Below, piece by piece: positions 57,541 through 64,000 of a DNA stretch of 64,000 nucleotides. The notes below the pieces were generated by a model that had not been told where the DNA came from, did no database searches, and saw nothing but the letters and a program-made list of their open reading frames with translations. The position numbers and the translations under genes were made by a program. The stretch covers positions 205,134 through 269,133 of IMG/VR virus record IMGVR_UViG_3300042549_005931. One strand, written 5' to 3'. This DNA comes from a virus. How positions within the stretch are numbered: position 1 is the first letter of the stretch; each line of letters starts with the position of its first letter.

Positions 57541-57876
57541 ATGAGTACAATGGTAGTAAATCAAGAAGTCGAGTTTTCAATGGATGATATTGATAACGAG
57601 GTGTATTTTGAAATCACGGGTAAAATGGTTTTCAACGAGATTTTGGTTCAAGAAATTTTTGATGTGATTGTGGAATCGGATTGGTTCGTTCAAGGTAACA
57701 AGACCGAAGGTCTATTGTCAATCGGTCAGAGATTGAAAAATGGTATCGAGGTTAATCTCGATTGGAAGTCAATCACAATGGGTGAGGATTGGGATTCGGA
57801 TGAAACGGAAGAACACGAAAAGGATTTTATCCTATCGTGGGATGAGGATAATAAGATTGTCCTTACACCAAGGTAA
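57541..57876 (+). CDS. acidic hypothetical protein
   Basis: The protein has 111 residues: MSTMVVNQEVEFSMDDIDNEVYFEITGKMV, then EILVQEIFDVIVESDWFVQGN, GEDWDSDETEEHEKDFILSWDEDN. Acidic; unknown. Confidence 0.65.
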   Translation: MSTMVVNQEVEFSMDDIDNEVYFEITGKMVFNEILVQEIFDVIVESDWFVQGNKTEGLLSIGQRLKNGIEVNLDWKSITMGEDWDSDETEEHEKDFILSWDEDNKIVLTPR

Positions 57877-57882
57877 TACGAA

Positions 57883-57909
57883 GGGAGAACGAAAGTTCTC
57901 CTTTTTTTT
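57883..57909 (+). terminator. terminator
   Basis: GGAGAAC-GAAA-GTTCTCC and T8. Confidence 0.9.
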
Positions 57910-57924
57910 GTCCCTGATGGTAAA

Positions 57925-57952
57925 AGTTTACCGGGATACCCTGGTAAAGTTT
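57925..57952 (+). repeat. ACCGGGA inverted pair, tight spacing
   Basis: AAAGTTTACCGGGATA directly abuts CCCTGGTAAAGTTTT. Confidence 0.7.
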
Positions 57953-58032
57953 TCTACCCGTCACTGTCGACAGGTGATAAAAATTAATTAATTTTTTTTG
58001 TTACAAGGTGTTGTTTATATCGAAAATTAAAC

Positions 58033-58040
58033 TATCTTTG
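58033..58040 (+). promoter_or_regulatory. early promoter core TATCTTTG
   Basis: 40 bases before the DUF932 gene start. Confidence 0.65.
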
Positions 58041-58079
58041 TGTGTGGATAATGGTGTCCACAATAATCCAATAAACAAA

Positions 58080-58988
58080 ATGGAAACACAACTCGTTTTA
58101 AATGACCGTATTACACAATTATTAGACCAAACCAACCTGAATTGGAAGGTGAAAGAATCACCTATCTATACTAAGGTAGATGACAATGAGATTTTAGTAT
58201 CAGATAAAAAAGTATTACTTCGTGAAGACACACACGAGATTTTAGGTTTACACTCTGATGGATATGTACCGTTCCAAAATTATGAGATGTTAGAATTACT
58301 TGATAAGGTTTCTCAACAAACGGGTTTACCAATTCATAGAGGTGGTTTGTTTGGTAACGGTAAGAAGGTGTATATCCAACTTCAATCACACGAGTTCAGA
58401 ATTCAGAATGTTGGTGGAGTTTGGGACACTATCTCAGGATATGTTACCGGGATAAACTCATTCGATGGTTCCACTTCATTATCATTTGGTCCTAGTACCA
58501 AAACAATCTCATGTCAAAATACTTTCTTTGGAGCTTATAAGGAAATGGGTACAAAGATTCGTCACACAAAAAACATGGGGGTAAAGATTGACGAGGTGTG
58601 TAGACGAATTGAAGGTGTGTTGGTAGAGGAGAGAAACAACTTCGAAAATATCAAGAAGATGTCTGAAAGTCCTTTTGAGATGAACACATTAGATTCTGTA
58701 ATACGAACTATGTTTGACCTTGACCGTAATGTGGATTTAAAAGATACTGATAAATTATCGGGGGTAACTCGTAATAAATTATCTCGATTCTATATCGACC
58801 TTAACGGTGAACTTCGTGAGAAGGGTAACAATGTTTGGGGATTGATGTCGGGTGTAACAAAATATACTACTCACTCTGTGATTAAGGGTGATAACTCCGA
58901 GAAAAAGATGTTTGGTAGTACGGGTAATCGTGAGAGAAAGATTTTCTCCGACCTTGTAAACTATACCAACCACTTGGAACTCGTTTAA
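58080..58988 (+). CDS. DUF932 protein
   Basis: The protein has 302 residues from ATG 58080. KKVLLREDTHEILGLHSDGYVPFQNYEMLELLDKVSQQTG, GGLFGNGKKVYIQLQ, YVTGINSFDGSTSLSFGPSTKTISCQNTFFGAYKEMGTKIRHTKNM match the DUF932 family (phage/plasmid-like). Role unknown, probably DNA-related. Contains a TTACCGGGATAAAC word in frame (58444). Followed by a structured RNA stretch. Confidence 0.85.
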   Translation: METQLVLNDRITQLLDQTNLNWKVKESPIYTKVDDNEILVSDKKVLLREDTHEILGLHSDGYVPFQNYEMLELLDKVSQQTGLPIHRGGLFGNGKKVYIQLQSHEFRIQNVGGVWDTISGYVTGINSFDGSTSLSFGPSTKTISCQNTFFGAYKEMGTKIRHTKNMGVKIDEVCRRIEGVLVEERNNFENIKKMSESPFEMNTLDSVIRTMFDLDRNVDLKDTDKLSGVTRNKLSRFYIDLNGELREKGNNVWGLMSGVTKYTTHSVIKGDNSEKKMFGSTGNRERKIFSDLVNYTNHLELV

Positions 58989-58992
58989 GATT

Positions 58993-59158
58993 TGTTGTCG
59001 ATAGGTGAAAACCTAAATTAACTCACCGATGTCTTGGTGAGAGAAGAATAAGGATAAGTATTACAGGGTGTCCCTACCGACAATGTTGGACTTAAAATAT
59101 TCACCCCGTATTACCGAGTGTGGGAGGTTTTGTAAAATCATTAACCCACATCCTTATT
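58993..59158 (+). ncRNA. structured RNA candidate downstream of DUF932
   Basis: TAGGT-GAAA-ACCTA (59002-59015), CTCACC/GGTGAG (59022-59041), a 9-bp closing helix AATAAGGAT/ATCCTTATT (59047-59055 with 59150-59158), GGGTG/CACCC (59066-59070 with 59102-59106) and TGTGGG/CCCACA (59119-59124 with 59145-59150); TTGTCG/CGACAA can form a crossing pair. No coding frame fills the 0.43 kb gap 58989-59415. It ends with a terminator. A small RNA or a mRNA-stabilising 3' structure. Confidence 0.55.
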
Positions 59159-59168
59159 AAAGACACTA

Positions 59169-59198
59169 AAACCCTCTACCCAACGGAGGGTTTTTTTA
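59169..59198 (+). terminator. terminator
   Basis: AAACCCTC/GAGGGTTT and T7, after the structured RNA. Confidence 0.88.
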
Positions 59199-59234
59199 TT
59201 GCCCTCAGGAACCTGAAGACAGGACCTGGGTGAA

Positions 59235-59325
59235 AAGTTTACCGGGATATCCTGGTAATGTTTCCACCATGCGCTGGAGCTGCGCTGTAATCGTCCCGGT
59301 AAAGTATTGGAGCTGCGCTGTACTG
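59235..59325 (+). repeat. ACCGGGA element cluster plus direct repeat
   Basis: AAAAGTTTACCGGGATATCCTGGTAATG and TCGTCCCGGTAAAG; TGGAGCTGCGCTGTA occurs twice (59274 and 59309). Confidence 0.7.
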
Positions 59326-59378
59326 TGTTAATTAAAAAAATTATTTAACAAAGTAGTATGATATTAACTTAATAGTGT

Positions 59379-59386
59379 TATCTTTG
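59379..59386 (+). promoter_or_regulatory. early promoter core TATCTTTG
   Basis: Upstream AGTAGTATGATATTAACTTAATAGTG, same form as at 56369. Confidence 0.65.
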
Positions 59387-59415
59387 TAAATCGTTTCACA
59401 TAAACAATAAATGAT

Positions 59416-59751
59416 ATGAAAAGTGGTAACATTGTGGATTTAAGTAACCTCGATACACGGGATTTAATCGAGGAGTTACAGAACAGGGGGTATATGACCG
59501 GTTTGTTATTTTGTAGGGAGGATGTAGACCTTCAACTTGAAAGTTTAAATGATGGGTATCGTGGTCTAAACCTTACCTTGACTGATGAGGAAAAGGACGA
59601 AATCCTTGAAGGAGACTTACCTATTGATTGGACTTGTGAAAGAATCAATGAGAGTATCTATGATGGTGTCTTTAATTTTTTCAGTGAGGAGATTAATAAG
59701 TGGGAGGAAAAAGATTTGGGTGAGAAGATGAGAAACGGATTTGGAAACTAA
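59416..59751 (+). CDS. hypothetical protein
   Basis: The protein has 111 residues starting in AAATGATATG context: MKSGNIVDLSNLDTRDLIEELQNRGYMTGLLFCREDVDLQLESL, then helical, acidic. The start recalls small phage proteins with the phrase DLIxELxxRGY. It overlaps none. Confidence 0.68.
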   Translation: MKSGNIVDLSNLDTRDLIEELQNRGYMTGLLFCREDVDLQLESLNDGYRGLNLTLTDEEKDEILEGDLPIDWTCERINESIYDGVFNFFSEEINKWEEKDLGEKMRNGFGN

Positions 59752-59767
59752 TAAATTACCAGGATAT

Positions 59768-60031
59768 ATGGAAACATTTCAATTTTACAAAGACGAAAAG
59801 ATGACGATTTGGTATCGTGGTAAGTTCGAGGTCGAAGCTAACTCGGAGGAGGAAGCTATCGAGATGGTTAAGGAACTTGAAAAGACAAATAAGTTAGATA
59901 ACTACGATGTTTATTGGGAAATTTTGGATGACACTATGGAAGGGTTAACGGTGGGAGATAATGGTGGTTATTCCACAGAAGAAATATACACAGGTAGTGG
60001 AGACATAATTTGGGCCAATGGAAAGGAATAG
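59768..60031 (+). CDS. hypothetical protein
   Basis: The protein has 87 residues from ATG 59768: METFQFYKDEKMTIWYRGKFEVEANSEEEAIEMVKELEK is the common phage phrase (xxRxxFxVxAxSxEEA). I choose this start as the longer frame begins inside the previous gene. A TTACCAGGAT word lies just upstream. Confidence 0.65.
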   Translation: METFQFYKDEKMTIWYRGKFEVEANSEEEAIEMVKELEKTNKLDNYDVYWEILDDTMEGLTVGDNGGYSTEEIYTGSGDIIWANGKE

Positions 60032-60242
60032 TGTAATCAAGAAACTCAGGGACGGTGAACCATTGGAACTTTACCGGGATGGATTGTTCATTACTCTCCA
60101 ACTAAACAAACGACATAAAAGAATTTGTTGGGAACGATGGGTATCTGTTAACAAAACCTCTTGGATGAATTGGAATTTATTCTTATCTTTACGGGACGTA
60201 ATACAAATCTATAATGATTATGAAAAAAGAAAAACTGATTAA
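60018..60242 (+). CDS. small hypothetical protein
   Basis: The protein has 74 residues, overlapping the previous gene by 14 bases and the next by up to 29. It carries an in-frame TTACCGGGATGG word (60071; residues YRDG). Basic, aromatic (WERWVSVNKTSWMNW). Unknown. Confidence 0.6.
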   Translation: MERNSVIKKLRDGEPLELYRDGLFITLQLNKRHKRICWERWVSVNKTSWMNWNLFLSLRDVIQIYNDYEKRKTD

Positions 60243-60543
60243 GAAAATCCAACAGGTGTTGGATGACTTGGACACTCGTAGTATTAATGTACATGAGTTA
60301 GACACGGAATCATCGATTAACATTGGTGATTTGGCCAACGGTGATATAACGGAATGTGTAGAAACACTTCGTTACGATGATGTATCCACCATAGTTTACC
60401 ACAACGGTAACGAGATAGAGTGGAGTGATAAAGATTACCGGGACTTACCTCTCAATACATTAGAGGAAATCCTTGAAGCTTTACAATACTATAAAATAGG
60501 TTTTGACAAAACATTAGACGTAATACGAGATGAAAACTATTAA
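60220..60543 (+). CDS. hypothetical helical protein
   Basis: The protein has 107 residues from ATG 60220 (or 60214): MKKEKLIKKIQQVLDDLDTRSINVHEL, acidic, with a second half DYRDLPLNTLEEILEALQYYKIG and an in-frame TTACCGGGAC word (60435). Unknown; overlaps both neighbours. Confidence 0.6.
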   Translation: MKKEKLIKKIQQVLDDLDTRSINVHELDTESSINIGDLANGDITECVETLRYDDVSTIVYHNGNEIEWSDKDYRDLPLNTLEEILEALQYYKIGFDKTLDVIRDENY

Positions 60544-60823
60544 AACGATTGACCAAATTATTTCAGAGAGTGTAGAAGAGCACGTACTAACTTGTATTGA
60601 CCGGGTTAATAAGGGATTTAAAGTTGTAGAGGTTGAGGTTCCATTAGAATATTCATCCAAAGTGTTTACCTTACTAAACGATGAGATTAGTTATGGTGTT
60701 AGAATGTATGGGTGGAAGTTCGGAGTTTTCTCACAGGGAGAGTTCGAAGGTAAGATGGCTCAAACTATTTTAAAAGAAAACAATAGAGTGTTTAAAAGAT
60801 ATTTTTTAAAATACACTTTATAA
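60530..60823 (+). CDS. hypothetical protein
   Basis: The protein has 97 residues: MKTIKTIDQIISESVEEHVLTCIDRVNKGFKVVEVEVPLEYSSKVFTLLNDEISYGVRMYGWKFG. Overlaps the previous gene by 14 bases. Unknown. Confidence 0.6.
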   Translation: MKTIKTIDQIISESVEEHVLTCIDRVNKGFKVVEVEVPLEYSSKVFTLLNDEISYGVRMYGWKFGVFSQGEFEGKMAQTILKENNRVFKRYFLKYTL

Positions 60824-60889
60824 TTTGTAAGATGTTACTTATATTTTGATTACAAATTATTTGTGTTCATATTTTGTGTTTGGGAAAAG

Positions 60890-60916
60890 GGTTGGCAGAA
60901 ATGTCAACCTTTTTTT
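60890..60916 (+). terminator. terminator
   Basis: GGTTGGCA-GAAA-TGTCAACC and T7. Confidence 0.88.
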
Positions 60917-60956
60917 GTGCTCGTGTATTACCTGTGCACTGTACCTGCACAGCAGT

Positions 60957-61015
60957 GAAGTTTACCGGGACAACCTGGTAATGTATTACCTGCAGCAACT
61001 GCAGAGCCTTCAGGT
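60957..61015 (+). repeat. ACCGGGA element cluster
   Basis: GAAGTTTACCGGGACAACCTGGTAATG, with CTGCAGCAACTGCAG next to it. Confidence 0.65.
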
Positions 61016-61090
61016 AAAAAAAGTTATTAAATAATGTTTGTTATATTGAAAACTATTTTGTAATTTTAATCCATCAAATAAACAAATGAT

Positions 61091-61858
61091 ATGGAATTTA
61101 AAAACTTAACACAAACAAAAAAGGATTTAGGACTTAACTATTTAGGTTCGGTTAGTAAAACCACCAAACATATTAAGTCAATTGAGTACAACGAATTGGT
61201 TTACACTATCTACTTGTCACCTGCAGACAGTAGTGGGTATGAGGTGTGTCCATTACGAAACGACGAATGTACCGACCTTTGCCTTAATGAGTCCGGTATG
61301 AACCGAATGAGTATGAATGACGAATTGATTAATAGAAGTCGTATCAAAAAAACTAAATTGTTTTTTGAGAACCGTGAATACTTTGTCAAGTGGATGGTAT
61401 ACGAAATCGAATCCACCAAACTAAAAGCTGAAAAACTTGGTATGAGTTTTAGTGTACGTATCAATAATACTTCAGACATTAATCCTTTATCATTTTATCT
61501 TGAAGTTAACGGAAAAAAATTAAATGTATTGGATTTATTCCCCGATGTACAATTTTACGATTATACAAAAGTTCCCAACCGAATGAAGTTAATGATGTTA
61601 TATCCTAATTACGATTTGACATTTTCTTATGACGGTTATAATAAAGATACTTGTCTACAGATGTTAGAAAATAATGTTAGGGTGGCCGTTGTGTTTGATA
61701 AGTTACCGGGAGAATTATGGGGGTACAAAGTTATCGATGGTGACTTGTATGACATGAGATATCGAGATGAGAAAAATGTAATTGTCGGACTGAAGTTCAA
61801 ACGAGTTCGAAAGAAACTACATAAGGATTATAAGTTCGTAATACAAAACCCACAATGA
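61091..61858 (+). CDS. conserved phage protein (DUF7227-like)
   Basis: The protein has 255 residues in AAATGATATG context. YTIYLSPADSSGYEVCPLRNDECTDLCLNESGMN, then RSRIKKTKLFF, SVRINNTSDINPLSF, LFPDVQFYDYTKVPNRM, NYDLTFSYDGYN, VAVVFDKLPGELWGYKVIDGDLYDMRYRDEKNVIVGLKFK. This is a well-conserved phage family (SPAxxSGxxVCPxxxxxCxxxCL...RxNxTSDI...FYDYTK...VIDGDxxDxRxxD). Function unknown. The KLPGEL codons carry a TTACCGGGA word (61703). Confidence 0.85.
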   Translation: MEFKNLTQTKKDLGLNYLGSVSKTTKHIKSIEYNELVYTIYLSPADSSGYEVCPLRNDECTDLCLNESGMNRMSMNDELINRSRIKKTKLFFENREYFVKWMVYEIESTKLKAEKLGMSFSVRINNTSDINPLSFYLEVNGKKLNVLDLFPDVQFYDYTKVPNRMKLMMLYPNYDLTFSYDGYNKDTCLQMLENNVRVAVVFDKLPGELWGYKVIDGDLYDMRYRDEKNVIVGLKFKRVRKKLHKDYKFVIQNPQ

Positions 61859-61872
61859 TGTGGGTTTTTTTA
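61847..61872 (+). terminator. terminator overlapping the stop
   Basis: AACCCACA/TGTGGGTT with the stop codon in the loop and T7. Confidence 0.88.
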
Positions 61873-61906
61873 TGCACTCAGGAATCTGAAGGCAGGACCT
61901 GGATGA

Positions 61907-61990
61907 AAAGTTTACCGGGATATCCTGGTAAAGTTCCATTTGGGAAACACAGCAGCGCAAAACCATCCCGGTAAAGTTTCCCTGGCAACA
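61907..61990 (+). repeat. ACCGGGA element cluster
   Basis: AAAAGTTTACCGGGATATCCTGGTAAAGTTCC and ACCATCCCGGTAAAGTTTCCC with CAGCAGCGC repeats on both sides. Confidence 0.7.
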
Positions 61991-62062
61991 ACAGCAGCGC
62001 TGACTTCAGAAAAAAAATTAAAATATTTTTTACCTATGTGTTGTGATTTAGTAAAAATGTAT

Positions 62063-62070
62063 TATCTTTG
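62063..62070 (+). promoter_or_regulatory. early promoter core TATCTTTG
   Basis: 38 bases before the gene start; AATGTTATG context. Confidence 0.65.
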
Positions 62071-62108
62071 TACAAGTAATAAGTCAAACAATTTAAACTT
62101 TTAATGTT

Positions 62109-62657
62109 ATGGGATTAGATATGTATCTATCGAAAAAGACCTATGTTAAACAATGGTCACACGACAAACCCGAAGAACAATTCGAGGTGTCTGTTAAACG
62201 AGGTGGTAAACCTTTCAAGAAAATCGAATCAAGTCGGGTTTCTTATGTTACGGAAGAATTGATGTATTGGAGAAAAGCCAATCAGATTCATGGATGGTTT
62301 GTACACAACACACAGGAAATTGTGGAGGAAGTCAAATACTATGTAACCAAAGAAGATTTGGATAACTTACTTGATGTTTGTAAACAAGTATTGGATGTTA
62401 TGAGTAAGTCCAAGATGAAGACAGTCCAAGTTCGTAGTGGTTGGAGTGGTGGTGAGGAAACTTATTCCGATGTTGAAACTTACGATTGTGAGGATGAGAT
62501 TAGAGAATTACTCCCACCAACAGAAGGATTCTTCTATGGTTCTTACGAGATTGATGAGTGGTATAAACAAGCCATCGAGGAAACTGTGGAGTTCTTGGAA
62601 AAAGAATTACCAAAGTCCGATGAACACGATGACTTCGAGTATTACGCGAGTTGGTAA
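62109..62657 (+). CDS. conserved phage protein MGLDMYL type
   Basis: The protein has 182 residues: MGLDMYLSKKTYVKQW, then LMYWRKANQIHGWFVHN, VRSGWSGGEETYSDVETY, FFYGSYEIDEWYKQAIEET. This family (MGLDMYLxxKxYV, WRKANxIHxWFV) is common in phages and bacteria; function unknown. Confidence 0.85.
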   Translation: MGLDMYLSKKTYVKQWSHDKPEEQFEVSVKRGGKPFKKIESSRVSYVTEELMYWRKANQIHGWFVHNTQEIVEEVKYYVTKEDLDNLLDVCKQVLDVMSKSKMKTVQVRSGWSGGEETYSDVETYDCEDEIRELLPPTEGFFYGSYEIDEWYKQAIEETVEFLEKELPKSDEHDDFEYYASW

Positions 62658-62672
62658 TATAAAAAAATAATC

Positions 62673-62704
62673 GGGATATCGTTTGGAATAATGGTATCCC
62701 TTTT
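62673..62704 (+). terminator. terminator
   Basis: GGGATATC/GGTATCCC and T4. Confidence 0.65.
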
Positions 62705-62719
62705 ATAATTTTGTAAACG

Positions 62720-62968
62720 ATGAAAGATTTATTCAATAATTCAAGACCAGTTCAGATTGAAATCGGTGAATGGTGGTTCAACGGGAGATTCATCCAAAAA
62801 CAGGTGCATCCGTTGCTTAGTCCTTATGTATCCTTTAATGATAATGAGGATGGTTATATGGTTCAAACTCACACAACCTTTAAGGAAGCAACTAAGTATT
62901 GTTTGGATAATCCTTGTAATACCCCACAACACCAACCAAAAGATTTTATAAGTTCATTTAAAAACTAA
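62720..62968 (+). CDS. hypothetical protein
   Basis: The protein has 82 residues: MKDLFNNSRPVQIEIGEWWFNGRFIQKQVHPLLSPYVSFNDNEDGYMVQTHTTFKEATKYC. Reminiscent of small conserved proteins; unknown. Confidence 0.65.
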   Translation: MKDLFNNSRPVQIEIGEWWFNGRFIQKQVHPLLSPYVSFNDNEDGYMVQTHTTFKEATKYCLDNPCNTPQHQPKDFISSFKN

Positions 62969-62974
62969 TATCAT

Positions 62975-63682
62975 ATGCCCAATTGGTGTAGTAACTATAT
63001 TACGATTTCGGGAGAGGAATCTAATATGAAACCCTTATACGATTTTTTTCGTGAAGGTGAAGAAATAGTCGAAACGTATTACAAACAATTCAGAGAATTC
63101 CGTGAGAACTTTCCTGATGAGGACGCGTTTAACTCAATAGGTATGAAAGAGGTATTCGTTATGTCTACCCTTGTACCTGAGGATGAGGAATTTGAAAAGA
63201 TTAAAGAGAGTGGTCAATATCTGTTATCACCTTACACAGAATTTTGGGGTTGTAAGTGGGACATCCATATTCACGACGGACTAATCACTGAGTGTACTCC
63301 AACAAAGATTCAATTATCACCAATAACCGCTTGGTCACCACCTGAACCATTCTGTAAAAGATTGTCAAAGAAGTATGGTGTTGATGTGGAGATTAGTTTT
63401 TTCGAGGGTGGAGCTAACTTCGCTGGTCGTAGTCGTTTTTCAAACGGAAAAGAAATCGAGAGTGTAATGTATACCTATCGTGAAGGGATGTATTACTTGG
63501 AAACTGAAATTTTTTGGGGGGAGACCTATAGTGATTTAGAATGGATGTTCTGTGAAAATCCAAATATCACATTCGACGAAGTGTTAGGACAGATGTACCC
63601 TTTCGTTAAAGATGAGAATGATATAAAAGAATTAAACGAACTCTATCATAATTTTAAAGTAGATGAAACAACAGGAGAATAA
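62975..63682 (+). CDS. DUF1281 / Api92-like protein
   Basis: The protein has 235 residues: MPNWCSNYITISGEESNMKPLYDFF, FWGCKWDIHI, ITAWSPPEPFCKRLSKKYGVDVEISFFEGGANFAGR are the marks of the DUF1281/Api92-like family, ferredoxin-like fold. Role unknown. Overlaps the next gene by 20 bases. Confidence 0.85.
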   Translation: MPNWCSNYITISGEESNMKPLYDFFREGEEIVETYYKQFREFRENFPDEDAFNSIGMKEVFVMSTLVPEDEEFEKIKESGQYLLSPYTEFWGCKWDIHIHDGLITECTPTKIQLSPITAWSPPEPFCKRLSKKYGVDVEISFFEGGANFAGRSRFSNGKEIESVMYTYREGMYYLETEIFWGETYSDLEWMFCENPNITFDEVLGQMYPFVKDENDIKELNELYHNFKVDETTGE

Positions 63683-63938
63683 ATTGAGAGTAAAGTATAG
63701 TAACTTTCAAACCAATATGAATTTCAACGAGTGGGCACAAACCTTTAAGGTGTCCACTCTTGTCCCTGAACAATTTGATAGATGGGACAGCAAGTTAGAT
63801 AAGTGTAATGAGAGTGAAAAACGAATGATGATTACTTCCATGTATGAGAACGATATCACCATCCCAATCAGTACAAGAATTTTAAGTAGTATAAAACAAT
63901 TAATAAATAAAGAAAGATGTCAAGAGAAAACAGATTAA
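63663..63938 (+). CDS. hypothetical protein
   Basis: The protein has 91 residues, helical, with NEWAQTFKVSTLVPEQFDRWDSK; overlaps both neighbours. Unknown. Confidence 0.6.
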   Translation: MKQQENKLRVKYSNFQTNMNFNEWAQTFKVSTLVPEQFDRWDSKLDKCNESEKRMMITSMYENDITIPISTRILSSIKQLINKERCQEKTD

Positions 63939-64000
63939 CAGGTGGAGTATTTACCGGGATTGTAGGTACCTCCGAAAAAATTAGTTCATACGATAAGTTT
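63917..64000 (+). CDS. partial gene at window edge
   Basis: ATG 63917 opens a frame that stays open to the end (28 codons: MSRENRLTGGVFTGIVGTSEKISSYDK). A TTACCGGGAT word is in frame (63951; FTGI). Unknown. Confidence 0.5.
   Translation, partial: MSRENRLTGGVFTGIVGTSEKISSYDKF

Noticed and set aside
49556-62000. CRISPR array
   Set aside because: The short repeats are irregularly spaced, inverted and not separated by unique spacers of constant length.

Overview
The window looks like part of a large tailed bacteriophage that infects a member of the Bacteroidota, probably a flavobacterium. The evidence is: low GC; compact, mostly unidirectional gene blocks; a dense tRNA island plus a tmRNA gene; a tail-collar protein, two peptidoglycan hydrolases and membrane/coiled-coil lysis candidates; many phage-type small genes; and the Bacteroidota promoter core TAnnTTTG (mostly TATATTTG or TATCTTTG) with few Shine-Dalgarno sites. 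The host assignment is inferred from promoter style and protein flavour, not from a search.

Layout. 1-5831: about 16 tRNA genes, several with odd architecture, separated by folded spacers and by small genes, an HNH endonuclease and a tandem pair of 2OG-Fe(II) oxygenases. 5834-10289: a glycosyltransferase, a YkuK-type protein, a roughly 0.92 kb gene-free stretch with its own promoter and terminator (candidate giant structured RNA, 7652-8575), a metallophosphoesterase and another glycosyltransferase. 10336-10737: a phage tmRNA with an unusually long tag ending in AVA instead of LAA. 10745-17493: virion-like minus-strand proteins, a lipoprotein, a zincin and small genes. 17675-24951: a minus-strand glycosylation island of six genes, two of them multidomain fusions. 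25063-34884: an IMPDH/GMP-reductase homologue, an Nmad1/DUF1599 protein, a secreted DRGH nuclease, envelope proteins, a kinase and two lysins.

34917-48643 is one long minus-strand block. At least ten otherwise unrelated proteins there begin with the same short helix (ILTExQLxxI...) that ends in L-x-E/I-x-E. The same motif recurs at 13.1-17.7 kb and, looser, at 31.7 kb. This looks like a set of capsid-targeting propeptides cut by a T4-gp21-like prohead protease. The block would then encode a cargo of virion-packaged proteins: metallopeptidase, kinase-like, lipase, ParB-like, zinc ribbon and many unknowns. Many of these genes, and other middle/late genes, are preceded by the octamer TATTTATA, a candidate late promoter.

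48644-64000 switches to the plus strand after a G-run/C-run region. It holds 30 small early-type genes built as modules: gene, intrinsic terminator, inverted ACCGGGA/TCCCGGT elements, host-like promoter, conserved AATGATATG start context, next gene. The TTACCGGGA word also sits inside coding regions, always on the plus strand and in all three reading frames, so it appears to be selected as nucleic acid. A folded RNA candidate lies downstream of the DUF932 gene (58993-59158).

Read together: early genes (49-64 kb) use host-type promoters to take over the cell; tRNAs, tmRNA and the large RNA support translation or other infection-stage functions; late genes from TATTTATA sites make virion, cargo and lysis proteins; the glycosylation island probably decorates virion or host components. 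All names rest on reading motifs by eye, without database searches.
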